From: a virus
Length of the DNA: 43,700 nt
Reading direction: 5' to 3' (one strand)
IMG/VR virus record: IMGVR_UViG_3300035523_000062
Location: 1 to 43,700 of that record
Under the pieces are notes generated by a model, which was not told the origin of the DNA, did not search any database, and saw nothing but the letters and a program-made list of their open reading frames with translations. Each line of letters starts with the position of its first letter. Position 1 is the stretch's first letter. The translations under genes and the position numbers were made by a program. Positions 10,101 to 16,714 of the stretch are shown one piece after another.

Positions 10101-10590
10101 CCTGAGTCTGAGTCAGGGTCACGTTCATGTCGGTGCCACTCTTGGCAACCGCCGCCATTCCCAACACCATGCCGCCGAAGGCTGCCGTGAGGCCCCACCC
10201 GACTCCGCGTAGCCCCTCCAGTGTGGTGCTGAGGCGCGAGAGGCGCTGCCCTGCGTCCACGGTGGCCTTGTCCAGGCCCCGCATCTCCTTCGACGCCGCC
10301 TTGATCTGGGCCACGCGAGCCGCGACGGCCTTTCGCTCCGCCTCCACCGACTCGTAGGTGGCCTTGATGCGCGCTTCTTTCTCCTCGGCCACGCGCGCCT
10401 TCAGGTCCTGAAGTTCCTTGTTCCCGAGGCGCTCCTTCTCGGTGACGCGCTCCTTCTCAACGTCGGTCATCCGTTTGGCAGACGCGCGGACGGTGGCTTC
10501 GGCGTCCTTGGTGGCCTTGTTTACCGCCGTCTCCAACTCGCGCACGTCAGCGCCGAGCTTTAGCACAATGTCTGCCAGTTGGATGCTCAC
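7180..10590 (-). CDS. tape measure protein with embedded M15-like peptidase
   Basis: 1,136 residues; the longest late gene, placed after the chaperone gene as expected for a tape measure. It starts at GTG, overlapping the stop of the frameshift extension. Residues 25-115 form a charged coiled coil. Hydrophobic segments lie near 130-152, 425-447 and 1030-1075. The tape-measure domain (about 140-380, with SASQQDLNQVLLNMPGLNV) is the form seen in lambda-H-like phages. Residues about 590-700 contain HKTGHSLDVD and, 40 residues later, EHLHLA, resembling the metal ligands of M15 D-Ala-D-Ala peptidases, which suggests a wall-cutting domain used during DNA entry. The C-terminus (GPELFLPRNSGTIIP) is the usual end motif of phage tapes. 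Confidence 0.85.
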   Translation of the reverse strand: MSIQLADIVLKLGADVRELETAVNKATKDAEATVRASAKRMTDVEKERVTEKERLGNKELQDLKARVAEEKEARIKATYESVEAERKAVAARVAQIKAASKEMRGLDKATVDAGQRLSRLSTTLEGLRGVGWGLTAAFGGMVLGMAAVAKSGTDMNVTLTQTQAALTLITGSSGGAAKLIKDLRREALSSRLEFKEMLPIAQSLAAAYGPNGLGKVIPTMRAFGDTATALGISRDAQERALLGFRQILSRGSASQQDLNQVLLNMPGLNVAGVLKRRFGTADTEALQRAHVTGQQVADALVAGMQQQFGGAQQKLAGTLPMILSNFGDAFNEFTSRLTSKFTPDITKALGTILKSFTALTQDAQAMTALRAPFDALGDTMLRLSETARKAIEWFRGLSSGAQDLLVSLGTGLGSTAGLVGGALLLASSFVTVADRLMRVKTILAEIPQAAAAARFGLYSLATLGIYKLLTEGKDAYDKWKAAEKERDTAGGNRAGVLREAIWGVRDAREKGWPSRAMPAYMPGMSGAALEETRSTLRKQALTDSGVGQPAMVEIERAAKALGIADPYGLPKGSPLLQKLQSELQRRMEAASKDLSQRGGYAKVGSVYVATELSSMLKQLPANVRKLLESHTTRGVHPFDELSKYTHKTGHSLDVDTKGWSEAQRSTVQQALEAAGLGYAFRTKSSKWNEHLHLAAPGGSSNWEQLAHANKNREAWAAKAAADVEEARKADKLYRDSVIAGISDDTRREIAVRREATRVKVDEIRASALSTAKQHQAISSLEAELGRDIQKIQREAAQKERDALKKTARESEAARKRYMEALKANLAARETDFQRDFEDRLADLELYFRKKGVPEDVARRWTAESRLKSLQGLGDEMGPPSPARFEWRRRELRQAEMAVPVRPALVGDNLPIPEWAQGNVDSERIAAKMADAYVERIMERHRTPEGSSYGNVGPGASGLSFDSEKVAAIESDRVARANKEAAKRNRTPEQRANQEFWARTSQDMQAIFAQGFLNIGKGAKGMFSTLLGGFKDMILQIIAEVAAKKVVGFLGGLFGIPLMAEGGTLARGQAAIVGERGPELFLPRNSGTIIPNEQLTGTSVTINMGTVHVHGREGARQVGAELADAFRRSLRTAPTAA

Positions 10591-10820
10591 TTGTGGCTCC
10601 GCTTCGCCTTCTCGATCAGCTCAGTCTGGACGTCTGCCTCTACCTTCGCAAAGGCGAGGGCATGGAGGAGGTACTCGTCAGGCTGCTGCTCCAGCTCCCA
10701 GGGGGCGACCTTCAGCCATCGCGCCGCCTGAAAGAGGTTCCAGCGGTCGATGAGGGGCTCTATGCCCTCTGGGTCCCCGTAACCGGCTAGGTACCAGAAG
10801 AGTCGGTCGAGGTCTCCACC
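10587..10820 (-). CDS. -1 frameshift extension of the tail assembly chaperone (gpGT-like)
   Basis: This open frame has no start codon of its own but encodes a sensible 77-residue segment (GGDLDRLFWYLAGYGDPEG, RWLKVAPWELEQQPDEYLL) that ends in TGA overlapping the GTG of the tape measure. It joins the chaperone at the heptamer C CCC CCG (10826-10820, 0-frame codons CGC CCC CCG), a standard X XXY YYZ slippery site. A -1 slip reads base 10820 twice and gives a fused protein of about 206 residues. Lambda G/GT and many siphoviruses use the same device, in the same position, to set the ratio of two chaperone forms. Confidence 0.8.
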   Translation of the reverse strand, partial: GGDLDRLFWYLAGYGDPEGIEPLIDRWNLFQAARWLKVAPWELEQQPDEYLLHALAFAKVEADVQTELIEKAKRSHK

Positions 10821-11206
10821 GGGGGGCGGCGGTCGTCCCAGATGGCCGAGTAGATGGCGCCCAGGAAGTCGAAGTCTAGGGACTCCAGGAGCTCCTGAGT
10901 GATGGGCACGGGCTTGGCGCCGTCCAGGACTGTCCAGGACTCCAGAATGACGGAGAGGTCATAGACCATCACCGCCTTCAGGGCTTCCTCGGTCGCCCGG
11001 TCCGCGTCGTCCTCCGTCGCCCGCGCGGCCTTCTCGACGGCCCGACGCTCGGCATCATACTGTCGGGACAGGATGCCCCTGCGATAGGTGACCTCGAACT
11101 TCTCGCCCTCGAACTCCACGGGTACGGTGTGGGTCCGGTTGCGGATCGTGCTGAGCTGCAGGCCCTGCGGCTTCTCTGCCGTCCGTGCCTTCGTGCCCTC
11201 TGCCAT
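10787..11206 (-). CDS. tail assembly chaperone, short form (gpG-like)
   Basis: 139 residues, Lys/Glu/Asp-rich and soluble, between the major tail protein and the tape measure. A candidate start 15 bases further upstream has no ribosome site; ATG at 11206 has GAGAGGAGA just before it and is preferred. The protein binds the tape measure during tail assembly in related phages. The in-frame stop is TAG at 10787, 31 bases past the slippery heptamer where a part of the ribosomes is expected to shift to the -1 frame (see the extension entry). Function is inferred from order and the frameshift. Confidence 0.75.
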   Translation of the reverse strand: MAEGTKARTAEKPQGLQLSTIRNRTHTVPVEFEGEKFEVTYRRGILSRQYDAERRAVEKAARATEDDADRATEEALKAVMVYDLSVILESWTVLDGAKPVPITQELLESLDFDFLGAIYSAIWDDRRPPVETSTDSSGT

Positions 11207-11221
11207 CGCTTCTCCTCTCAC

Positions 11222-11248
11222 AAACCAGAAGGGGGCCCGAAGGCCCCC
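11222..11248 (-). terminator. intrinsic terminator between major tail protein and chaperone genes
   Basis: Read on the minus strand: GGGGGCC, TTCG loop, GGCCCCC, then TTCTGGTTTG. A seven-pair GC stem with a UUCG tetraloop and a modest U tract. It probably reduces, rather than stops, transcription from the abundant tail tube gene into the chaperone and tape genes. Confidence 0.65.
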
Positions 11249-11274
11249 CCCACATCCCCGGTTGCCGGCGCGGA

Positions 11275-12564
11275 TTAGGCCACCGCCTGCAGCATGCTGT
11301 TGATTCGGACTCGCAGGAAGCCGCCCAGCGCCGTGGAACTGGCGGGCCCGTCATAGAGGCTCACCAGGTCGTAGGCATAGGTCTTCAGGTTGTCGGTGTC
11401 GCCCCGGCTCTGCTTGCTAACACTGCACGGCATCGTCCACTGGAACGAGTAGGTGGCGGTCCCGTCGGCCGTCGGCCCCGTCACCGTCACCTCGAAGTAG
11501 AGCAGATCGCCGGCCCGGAGGTTGTTCAGGTAGGCATCCGTCGAGCCGCTCTTCGGAACCACGATCTGCGCTGTCGGTTTTCCGTGGAGTTCCACGGTGT
11601 CGTCGTAGCTCTCGGAGGCGTTCAGGTAGTAGATCCCCTGTCGGCGGCTTCCCACCTGCAGGCTTACGCTCAGGACGTTGCTGAGGGCGGCCATGTTGTT
11701 GAGCGCCGTCCCCATCTTGACCGAGATGGCCTTGGGGGGCAGGGGTACGAACGCAATCCGGGTCGGGGTGATGCCATCCAGGCAGTAGCCGACGCTGACT
11801 CCCGGGCTGGTGCCGCCCGTCAGAGTAGCGCCGTTGGCCGTGATGGCCGTCGCGGTCGTGTTGGCCAGCGTGCCGGCGAGCTCTATGCTCCACGGACCGC
11901 CCAGCGGGCCCAGCACGTTCACGTTGCCGGCACCGACGGTCGTCAGCGCCTCCAGGGCGCTCTTCACGGCCGCGGCAGCGGCGTTGTAGGCGATGCCGGC
12001 GCTCGTCTGGCCCCCGTAGCTGAGCGTGAAGGTGCCGCCGGTCGGCGACCCGGTGATCCACACGTTCTGTACCCGGAGACCGTCGAGCAGCTTCCTGGCC
12101 AGGAGCTTGCCGCTCAGGGAGATGGCCTGCCGGGTCAACTCAATCTTGAGGTCGTTGAACGTCAGGCCTGACACCCGCGAGGCATGGGCGGAGCTCCCCA
12201 GCCCGGCCGTGAAGGTCTTGTAGGCGTCGGGATCCGACTGGCTGGGCAGGAACTCATGCTGCTTGGCCGTCACTCCGCCTGAGGCTGCTGAGACGACGGG
12301 GCTGCAGAGCAGCGAGGAGAGGACGTAGGCCAGCTCATTGAACCCGGCGGCCTTGCCGTTGTAGGTCCCGCCAGTCTCCTCCTTGCCGATAATGGTGTCG
12401 ACGGCCGCCTTGCTGCCGTCCTCCTCCACCTCCACCACCGGGATATCGGGCTCCAGCGTCACCGTCATACCCAGGAGGCGGTTCGTCGGCTGCACCGCCG
12501 TCCCGTCCGTGGACTCCAGCGCGAGCTGGAGTCGTTCCAGTGTTGCAGGGGTAGCCTGTGCCAT
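11275..12564 (-). CDS. major tail (tube) protein
   Basis: 429 residues. ATG at 12564 follows GGAGGAG with good spacing; an in-frame ATG 21 bases upstream has no ribosome site. The sequence has the tail tube pattern MTVTLEPDIPVVEVEEDGS and, in the middle (about 165-250), an inserted beta module (TFTLSYGGQTSAGIAYNAAA, then NVNVLGPLGGPW) of a type often found in phage tail tubes and fibres. The last part (SKQSRGDTDNLKTYAYDLV) returns to the tube fold. It sits between terminators on both sides, as expected for a protein needed in many copies. Assignment is from order, length and these patterns. Confidence 0.75.
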   Translation of the reverse strand: MAQATPATLERLQLALESTDGTAVQPTNRLLGMTVTLEPDIPVVEVEEDGSKAAVDTIIGKEETGGTYNGKAAGFNELAYVLSSLLCSPVVSAASGGVTAKQHEFLPSQSDPDAYKTFTAGLGSSAHASRVSGLTFNDLKIELTRQAISLSGKLLARKLLDGLRVQNVWITGSPTGGTFTLSYGGQTSAGIAYNAAAAAVKSALEALTTVGAGNVNVLGPLGGPWSIELAGTLANTTATAITANGATLTGGTSPGVSVGYCLDGITPTRIAFVPLPPKAISVKMGTALNNMAALSNVLSVSLQVGSRRQGIYYLNASESYDDTVELHGKPTAQIVVPKSGSTDAYLNNLRAGDLLYFEVTVTGPTADGTATYSFQWTMPCSVSKQSRGDTDNLKTYAYDLVSLYDGPASSTALGGFLRVRINSMLQAVA

Positions 12565-12587
12565 GGGGGTCTCCTCCTGGCGCATGG

Positions 12588-12620
12588 AAAAGGCCCCTGG
12601 CGGTGGTCTGCCAGAGGCCT
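12588..12620 (-). terminator. intrinsic terminator upstream of the major tail protein gene
   Basis: Minus-strand stem AGGCCTCTGGC / GCCAGGGGCCT (11 positions, one mismatch) with an 8-base loop, followed by TTTTCC. It marks the boundary between the head/connector part and the tail part of the late operon. Confidence 0.7.
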
Positions 12621-12645
12621 GAGTGCTAGTCGATGGGGTGCCCGA

Positions 12646-13080
12646 TTAGGCCGGGGCTATGTCCAGGCGGTAGAGCCCGCCGATGTAGCGTAGGTCGGTC
12701 TTGTCCTCCACCTGGGCGTAACGCACCGTGCGCTCACGCACGCAGGAGAGGATGGTGTAGGTCTTGGATCCGAGGGTGACGACCTCTGGGACCGTGAGGG
12801 TCAGCACCTCATCGATGCGGTTGATGAGCTGCTCATAGACCGCCACGCTGCCGGTGTTGGTCACCAGGTTGACCAGGTAGAGGGGACGCGCGAGCAGCCG
12901 GTCCCCCGCCGCCCCCACCACGTCCTGCTCGCTGTTGTTGCTCAGGATGATGAGCGGGTAACTGGACCCGTTGGGTGCCACGTCCGAGTAGATCCGGCTC
13001 CCGATGAGGCCCTGTAGGGTGGTGTCGGCGGTCAGCTTCGCGTAGAGCCAGCGCTCGGCGCCCAGCAGTTCGTTAGCCAC
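12646..13080 (-). CDS. tail terminator / tail completion protein (DUF3168-like)
   Basis: 144 residues. The N-terminus (ERWLYAKLTADTTLQGLIG, then IYSDVAPNGSSYPLIILS) is the typical opening of DUF3168-type tail completion proteins, which cap the tail tube and join it to the head. The start overlaps the stop of the gp10-like gene by 8 bases. Position just before the major tail protein agrees. Confidence 0.75.
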   Translation of the reverse strand: MANELLGAERWLYAKLTADTTLQGLIGSRIYSDVAPNGSSYPLIILSNNSEQDVVGAAGDRLLARPLYLVNLVTNTGSVAVYEQLINRIDEVLTLTVPEVVTLGSKTYTILSCVRERTVRYAQVEDKTDLRYIGGLYRLDIAPA

Positions 13081-13519
13081 GGGTCACCTCTCTGATGGCC
13101 AGCTCCACGCTCAGGGTCAGCAGCTCTTTGATCTCCGGAAGGCTCGGCTCAATGAAGGGGCGGGGGGCCATCCGTACCGTGCCGTGCTCCAGGAAGTCGG
13201 CGATGCCGTCCTGGTTGCCGATCACGACCGCCCAGGTGAGGCCGTCGCCCGGCACCTCTTGGTAGCGGATGCTGTCCTGCAGGGCTCCCGTCCAGTTCGC
13301 GGGGCTCTCGCCCGGCGCGGAGGCCTGGTGGGGCAGAGGCTGCGGGCCATGGGTGTAGACGCGTCCGGTTTTGGGCCCGCGCAGTATCTTCTCCCGCAGG
13401 ATAAGCTGCGAGTTCTCCGCCGTGGCGGCCACGGCTCGAGCGGCCGCAGAGTGGACCGCCGCGGTGAGCTTGCCCGCGTTGTTGGCGCGGGTGACGACCG
13501 TATAGCTGACGCGCGGCAC
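13073..13519 (-). CDS. HK97 gp10-like neck/tail protein
   Basis: 148 residues, GTG start. Motifs AVAATAENSQLILREKI, GRVYTHGPQPLPHQASAPG, GALQDSIRY and the closing FLEHGTVRMAPRPFIEPSLP are the hallmark of the HK97 gp10 family (minor tail/neck protein). It lies between head closure and tail terminator genes, the usual order. The start overlaps nothing but follows the preceding stop by 1 base. Confidence 0.8.
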   Translation of the reverse strand: MPRVSYTVVTRANNAGKLTAAVHSAAARAVAATAENSQLILREKILRGPKTGRVYTHGPQPLPHQASAPGESPANWTGALQDSIRYQEVPGDGLTWAVVIGNQDGIADFLEHGTVRMAPRPFIEPSLPEIKELLTLSVELAIREVTRG

Positions 13520-13520
13520 G

Positions 13521-13889
13521 TCAGAGGCTCTGCTGCAGGTAGAGGGTGATGCAGGGCGCGCCGTTCTCTCCCACGTTGGTCTGTAGGACCTCGTAGGTCC
13601 GCCCGCCGCTCACCAGCCGGTCCTGGGGGCCCACGCTGGTGCCCAGCGGCACCGCGCCCTGCCAGCTCAGGAGGGAGGTGAGGGCGCCGCCCCGCTCCTC
13701 GGAGACGGCCTGCTGGCGCGCGGTGAAGAGTCGGCAGGGGATGGTGCCCCCTACCTGCACCCACGTCTCCGCGCTCCCTCCGGCGCCATCCGAGACCAGC
13801 GTCCGCCGCTGAATCACGCAGGTGGCGTCCAGCGTCGCGGCTATCTCGGCGGCAAAGGTGGGCGCGATGGCGGTCGATGCCTGCCGCAT
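13521..13889 (-). CDS. head closure / head-tail joining protein
   Basis: 122 residues. CVIQRRTLVSDGAGGSAETW followed by GTIPCRLF and DRLVSGGRTYEVLQ is the pattern of phage head-tail joining (SPP1 gp16-like) proteins that seal the portal after packaging. The ATG overlaps the stop of the connector gene. Neighbours on both sides are neck proteins. Confidence 0.75.
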   Translation of the reverse strand: MRQASTAIAPTFAAEIAATLDATCVIQRRTLVSDGAGGSAETWVQVGGTIPCRLFTARQQAVSEERGGALTSLLSWQGAVPLGTSVGPQDRLVSGGRTYEVLQTNVGENGAPCITLYLQQSL

Positions 13890-14272
13890 TACTCCACCAC
13901 CGGGGGATCGAAGATGCCGCGCCAGGTCGGCCGATACTCCTCCAGCATCTCCTGGTCGCTGCTCACTAGAATGCCGGTCTCCGCCCCGATCGGCAGGGCG
14001 CCCTTCCGCAGCGCGTCGGCCAGTTTCAACAGATCCGCGATGGCGTGCTTCTCGGTCTTGTAGGTGCCGCTCTGCACCACCCGGGCCAGGCGTGCCCGGT
14101 CCCGGGCCAGCGTCTCGTAGGCCTCGGCGGCCGCCAGCGGCACGTTGTTGCGGCTCGCGATCAGGAACTCGCTGATCTCCGCATCGCTGAAGAGGGCCAG
14201 GGCGATGTCGGTGTCGCAGATCCGCAAGCGGACCTTGCCGATATTCGTTGCCAAATCGTAGGTGGCTGCCAT
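13889..14272 (-). CDS. head-tail connector protein (gp6/gp15-like)
   Basis: 127 residues from ATG at 14272. A longer open frame exists upstream but reads in the wrong frame through the hydrolase gene, so the inner start is taken. The sequence (MAATYDLATNIGKVRLRICD, FSDAEISEFLIASRNNVPLA, AAEAYETLARDRARL) matches small alpha-helical adaptor proteins that dock under the portal. It starts 2 bases after the previous stop. Confidence 0.75.
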   Translation of the reverse strand: MAATYDLATNIGKVRLRICDTDIALALFSDAEISEFLIASRNNVPLAAAEAYETLARDRARLARVVQSGTYKTEKHAIADLLKLADALRKGALPIGAETGILVSSDQEMLEEYRPTWRGIFDPPVVE

Positions 14273-14274
14273 CT

Positions 14275-16185
14275 CTACTCCGGCCACACGTACCAGGCGT
14301 CGCCCGTGCCCTCGTAGGCGCGAGCCAGCCTCCAGGCCAGCAGGCGGTCTCCGGCCTGCAGGAAATGCACCTGGTCTAGGGTCAAGCTGTTCTGTTTCTC
14401 CCGCAGGGAGTTGATGCTCCCCAGGTCCATCACCCACGGGACCGTGTTGGCGACGAACACGCCCCGGTGGGCGCCCAGGGTGAGGAGAAGGCGGTTGAAC
14501 AGATGGCGAGACTTCGTGTTGTACCAGGGAGAGACATCTTGGGAGTCGGCCGCGTAGGGGGGCACGTCGCTCAGGACGACCTCATTGTTGTAGGCGCGCG
14601 CCTGGCCGACCCAGGTCAGGAGGTCCGCGAACTCCCGGCGCACCGAGGCCATCATGGCCTCTTCCGTGCCCCAGAACGCCGTCCTCAGATCATTGGTCGC
14701 TCCGCACTCTACCAGGCAGACGGTCGCATCCCGCACCTCGCGAATGTCGTGACGACCGATGACGCTGTTGGCGTGCCCTCCCCAGCGAACCCAGAAGGGT
14801 GTCTTGGTGGCGTCGTAGCTGTCGGGGCTGAACCCCTTGCCAGGGATGCCGAGGCCGATGATGTAGGGTTGCGCCGCGAAGTACCCCAGGGTGCTGTCCT
14901 GCAGCTCCGCTCCTACGTGCTGGAGCGGGTAGGTGTACACGTAACTGTCCGCGCCCGCGAACCAGGGCCGGCGCGCTACCACCAGCTTGCCGAGGGTGGG
15001 GATGCCGCCGCTCGAACTGATGGCGACACGGGTGATGTCGATCCACTCGTTGTTCACCGCGTCGATCTGGTCTCGGCTGCCCCTCACGCCAAGGGCCTTT
15101 ACGGCGTGGCAGATGAGCGTGGTATCGCCAGCATCGGAGCCGCCCGCCTGGCCCACGGTCTTGTCGATGTAGTACAGGTCCGCCTTCTTCAGCGCCGGGT
15201 CGATGTGGACAGCGAAGGAGAACCTGCCCGCCGCCTCGCCCGCCCCTAGCGCGTTGCTGCGTCCCGCCCAGGTCACCTGATCGACGGCCCCGAGGTCGAG
15301 CACAAGCGTCTGTGCGGTGACCAGTGTCGCCTTGGTGGTAGCCGGGTTGTCCGTCCCTCGGATGCCCTGGAGCGCGAGGGTCAGCGTCTGACCGTCCACG
15401 CCAATCACGTCATCGAAGATGAGGTAGTAGGGGCTCTGGAAGGCCGGCACCTTGTAGGTGTTGCCCGGAGCCGGGCTGGCCGTCTCCATGCGCTTGCAGG
15501 TCGTCTTGATGCAGGCCCGCAGCAGGATCGGGTAGGTCTGGTTTACGAGGCTGGCGGTGGGGATGGGGTCCGTAGACCAGACACCCACTAGCGAGCGGCA
15601 GGTCCCGCTGCCGCTCGCGCTCGCGCCCAGGGTCGGGTTGGAGGCGCCCGAGGCGTCGAGGTGGACCCCCACCAGATCCCCCGTGGCGATCGGCCCGATC
15701 CCGGTGGTGGTGCCGCCCGCCGTCAGGTCGATGGTCTGGTTGGCGCCGCCAGCGGGGTCGGTCGCGGTCCAGGCTACCGGTGTGCCGACCAACGCCAGGT
15801 TGGCGCCGCTCGTGCGGTACACACAAACCTTGCCGCCCGCCGCGTTGACGGAGGTCAGTGTGACGGAGGTAAGGTAGTGGCTGCCCAGCGCCGCCACCTC
15901 GGCCGGGAGCGTAATGGCATCGTCGGCGACGATCCACCCGTGCAGCCCTCCGGGGTTGCGCCAGGCGGCCACCGCGACGCTGGCCGCCGCGTTGTGGTCG
16001 TGGCCGTAGCCCCCGACCTGCAGCTCGTAGGCGCCGATGTCCCCGGTAGTGGAGGTCAGCACCACGCTCTTGGCGCGGATGCCCTTCTGGGGCGTGGCGG
16101 CCCAGGCCTGTCCCCAGAGGAGGGTGAGGGCGACGAACAGGAGGGAGAGGGCGACGAACAGGAGGGAGAGGCGGTGAGTCCTCAT
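14275..16185 (-). CDS. secreted SGNH/GDSL-like hydrolase within the head-neck gene block
   Basis: 636 residues. It starts with a signal peptide containing a doubled LSLLFVA segment and a cleavage site at AWA-A. Residues about 40-330 are a beta-rich, lectin-like region. From about 440 on the sequence resembles SGNH hydrolases: CGATND near 493 (block III, with the Asn) and DQVHF near 604 (block V Asp and His). A clear GDS block I is not seen; the closest phrase is YIIGLGIPGKGF near 445, so activity is unproven. ATG at 16185 overlaps the preceding TGA; GTG one codon earlier is an alternative. Being placed between capsid and connector genes is unusual for an esterase or depolymerase. Confidence 0.6.
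   Translation of the reverse strand: MRTHRLSLLFVALSLLFVALTLLWGQAWAATPQKGIRAKSVVLTSTTGDIGAYELQVGGYGHDHNAAASVAVAAWRNPGGLHGWIVADDAITLPAEVAALGSHYLTSVTLTSVNAAGGKVCVYRTSGANLALVGTPVAWTATDPAGGANQTIDLTAGGTTTGIGPIATGDLVGVHLDASGASNPTLGASASGSGTCRSLVGVWSTDPIPTASLVNQTYPILLRACIKTTCKRMETASPAPGNTYKVPAFQSPYYLIFDDVIGVDGQTLTLALQGIRGTDNPATTKATLVTAQTLVLDLGAVDQVTWAGRSNALGAGEAAGRFSFAVHIDPALKKADLYYIDKTVGQAGGSDAGDTTLICHAVKALGVRGSRDQIDAVNNEWIDITRVAISSSGGIPTLGKLVVARRPWFAGADSYVYTYPLQHVGAELQDSTLGYFAAQPYIIGLGIPGKGFSPDSYDATKTPFWVRWGGHANSVIGRHDIREVRDATVCLVECGATNDLRTAFWGTEEAMMASVRREFADLLTWVGQARAYNNEVVLSDVPPYAADSQDVSPWYNTKSRHLFNRLLLTLGAHRGVFVANTVPWVMDLGSINSLREKQNSLTLDQVHFLQAGDRLLAWRLARAYEGTGDAWYVWPE
16126..16167 (-). repeat. 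21-bp tandem duplication within the signal peptide
   Basis: Two identical 21-base copies (16126-16146 and 16147-16167) encode LSLLFVA twice in the hydrophobic core of the leader of the SGNH-like protein. The repeat keeps the frame and lengthens the core by seven residues. Confidence 0.9.
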
Positions 16186-16469
16186 CACATCACCGCCTCT
16201 TCCGCCGTGAAGGGCTGGCCCGTGGTGTCGCCGATGATGTAGACGGCGCAGGCCGGCACCGCGTTGTCCCAGATGATGTCCTGCCCCTGGGTCAGGAGCC
16301 AGTAGCCCTTCCCCACCACGGCCGCCTGCCCCAGCCTCACGTAGAGAGGCAAGGGGCTCCGGCTAACCACCCGGAGGTAGCGGCGCTGGCGGGCCGGGTA
16401 GACCTGCTGCGAGACACCGCCGGCCGTGATGGTGCCCTCGGTCTCCACTGGGTCTATGATGTGCATCAT
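16185..16469 (-). CDS. small phage structural-region protein, unknown function
   Basis: 94 residues, not recognised. It is beta-rich with one hydrophobic patch (PLYVRLGQAAVVGKGYWLL) and reads like the small proteins next to capsid genes that record a measured value or accessory head surface (VSQQVYPARQRRYLRVV). Start and stop both overlap the neighbouring genes (TGATG), which strongly supports that it is translated. It could be a minor head or decoration protein. Confidence 0.65.
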   Translation of the reverse strand: MMHIIDPVETEGTITAGGVSQQVYPARQRRYLRVVSRSPLPLYVRLGQAAVVGKGYWLLTQGQDIIWDNAVPACAVYIIGDTTGQPFTAEEAVM

Positions 16470-16714
16470 CAGCCTCCCGGAGCCTTCTTGCGGCTCCCGG
16501 CCTTCGGGGCGGGCGTGGGGGTTGGGGCAGGAGTGGACTCGGTGCAGTGCTCGCCGGGCGCCTGCGACTGTGCGAGGGCGAGGAGCTCCGCCAGGGAGTC
16601 TCGCACCTCGCAGGTAACGTCGAGTAGAGCGGCGAGGAGCCGCAGGTCAGGCCGCATGTCGTCAGACAGCGGGCGTCCCAGCAGCTCCTCGCTCAGTCGT
16701 GCCTCCGCGCTCAT
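16469..16714 (-). CDS. small helical protein downstream of capsid gene, unknown function
   Basis: 81 residues with a helical N-terminus (LSEELLGRPLSDDMRPDLRL), a Leu-rich helix (CEVRDSLAELLALAQSQ) and a Pro/Thr/Lys tail (TPAPTPTPAPKAGSRKK). The ATG overlaps the stop of the capsid gene (TAATG). No family is recognised. Coupled translation supports a real gene. Confidence 0.65.
   Translation of the reverse strand: MSAEARLSEELLGRPLSDDMRPDLRLLAALLDVTCEVRDSLAELLALAQSQAPGEHCTESTPAPTPTPAPKAGSRKKAPGG

Noticed and set aside
14275-14437. Upstream extension of the head-tail connector gene
   Set aside because: The extra residues read out of frame through the end of the hydrolase gene. The inner ATG at 14272 gives a normal connector length.
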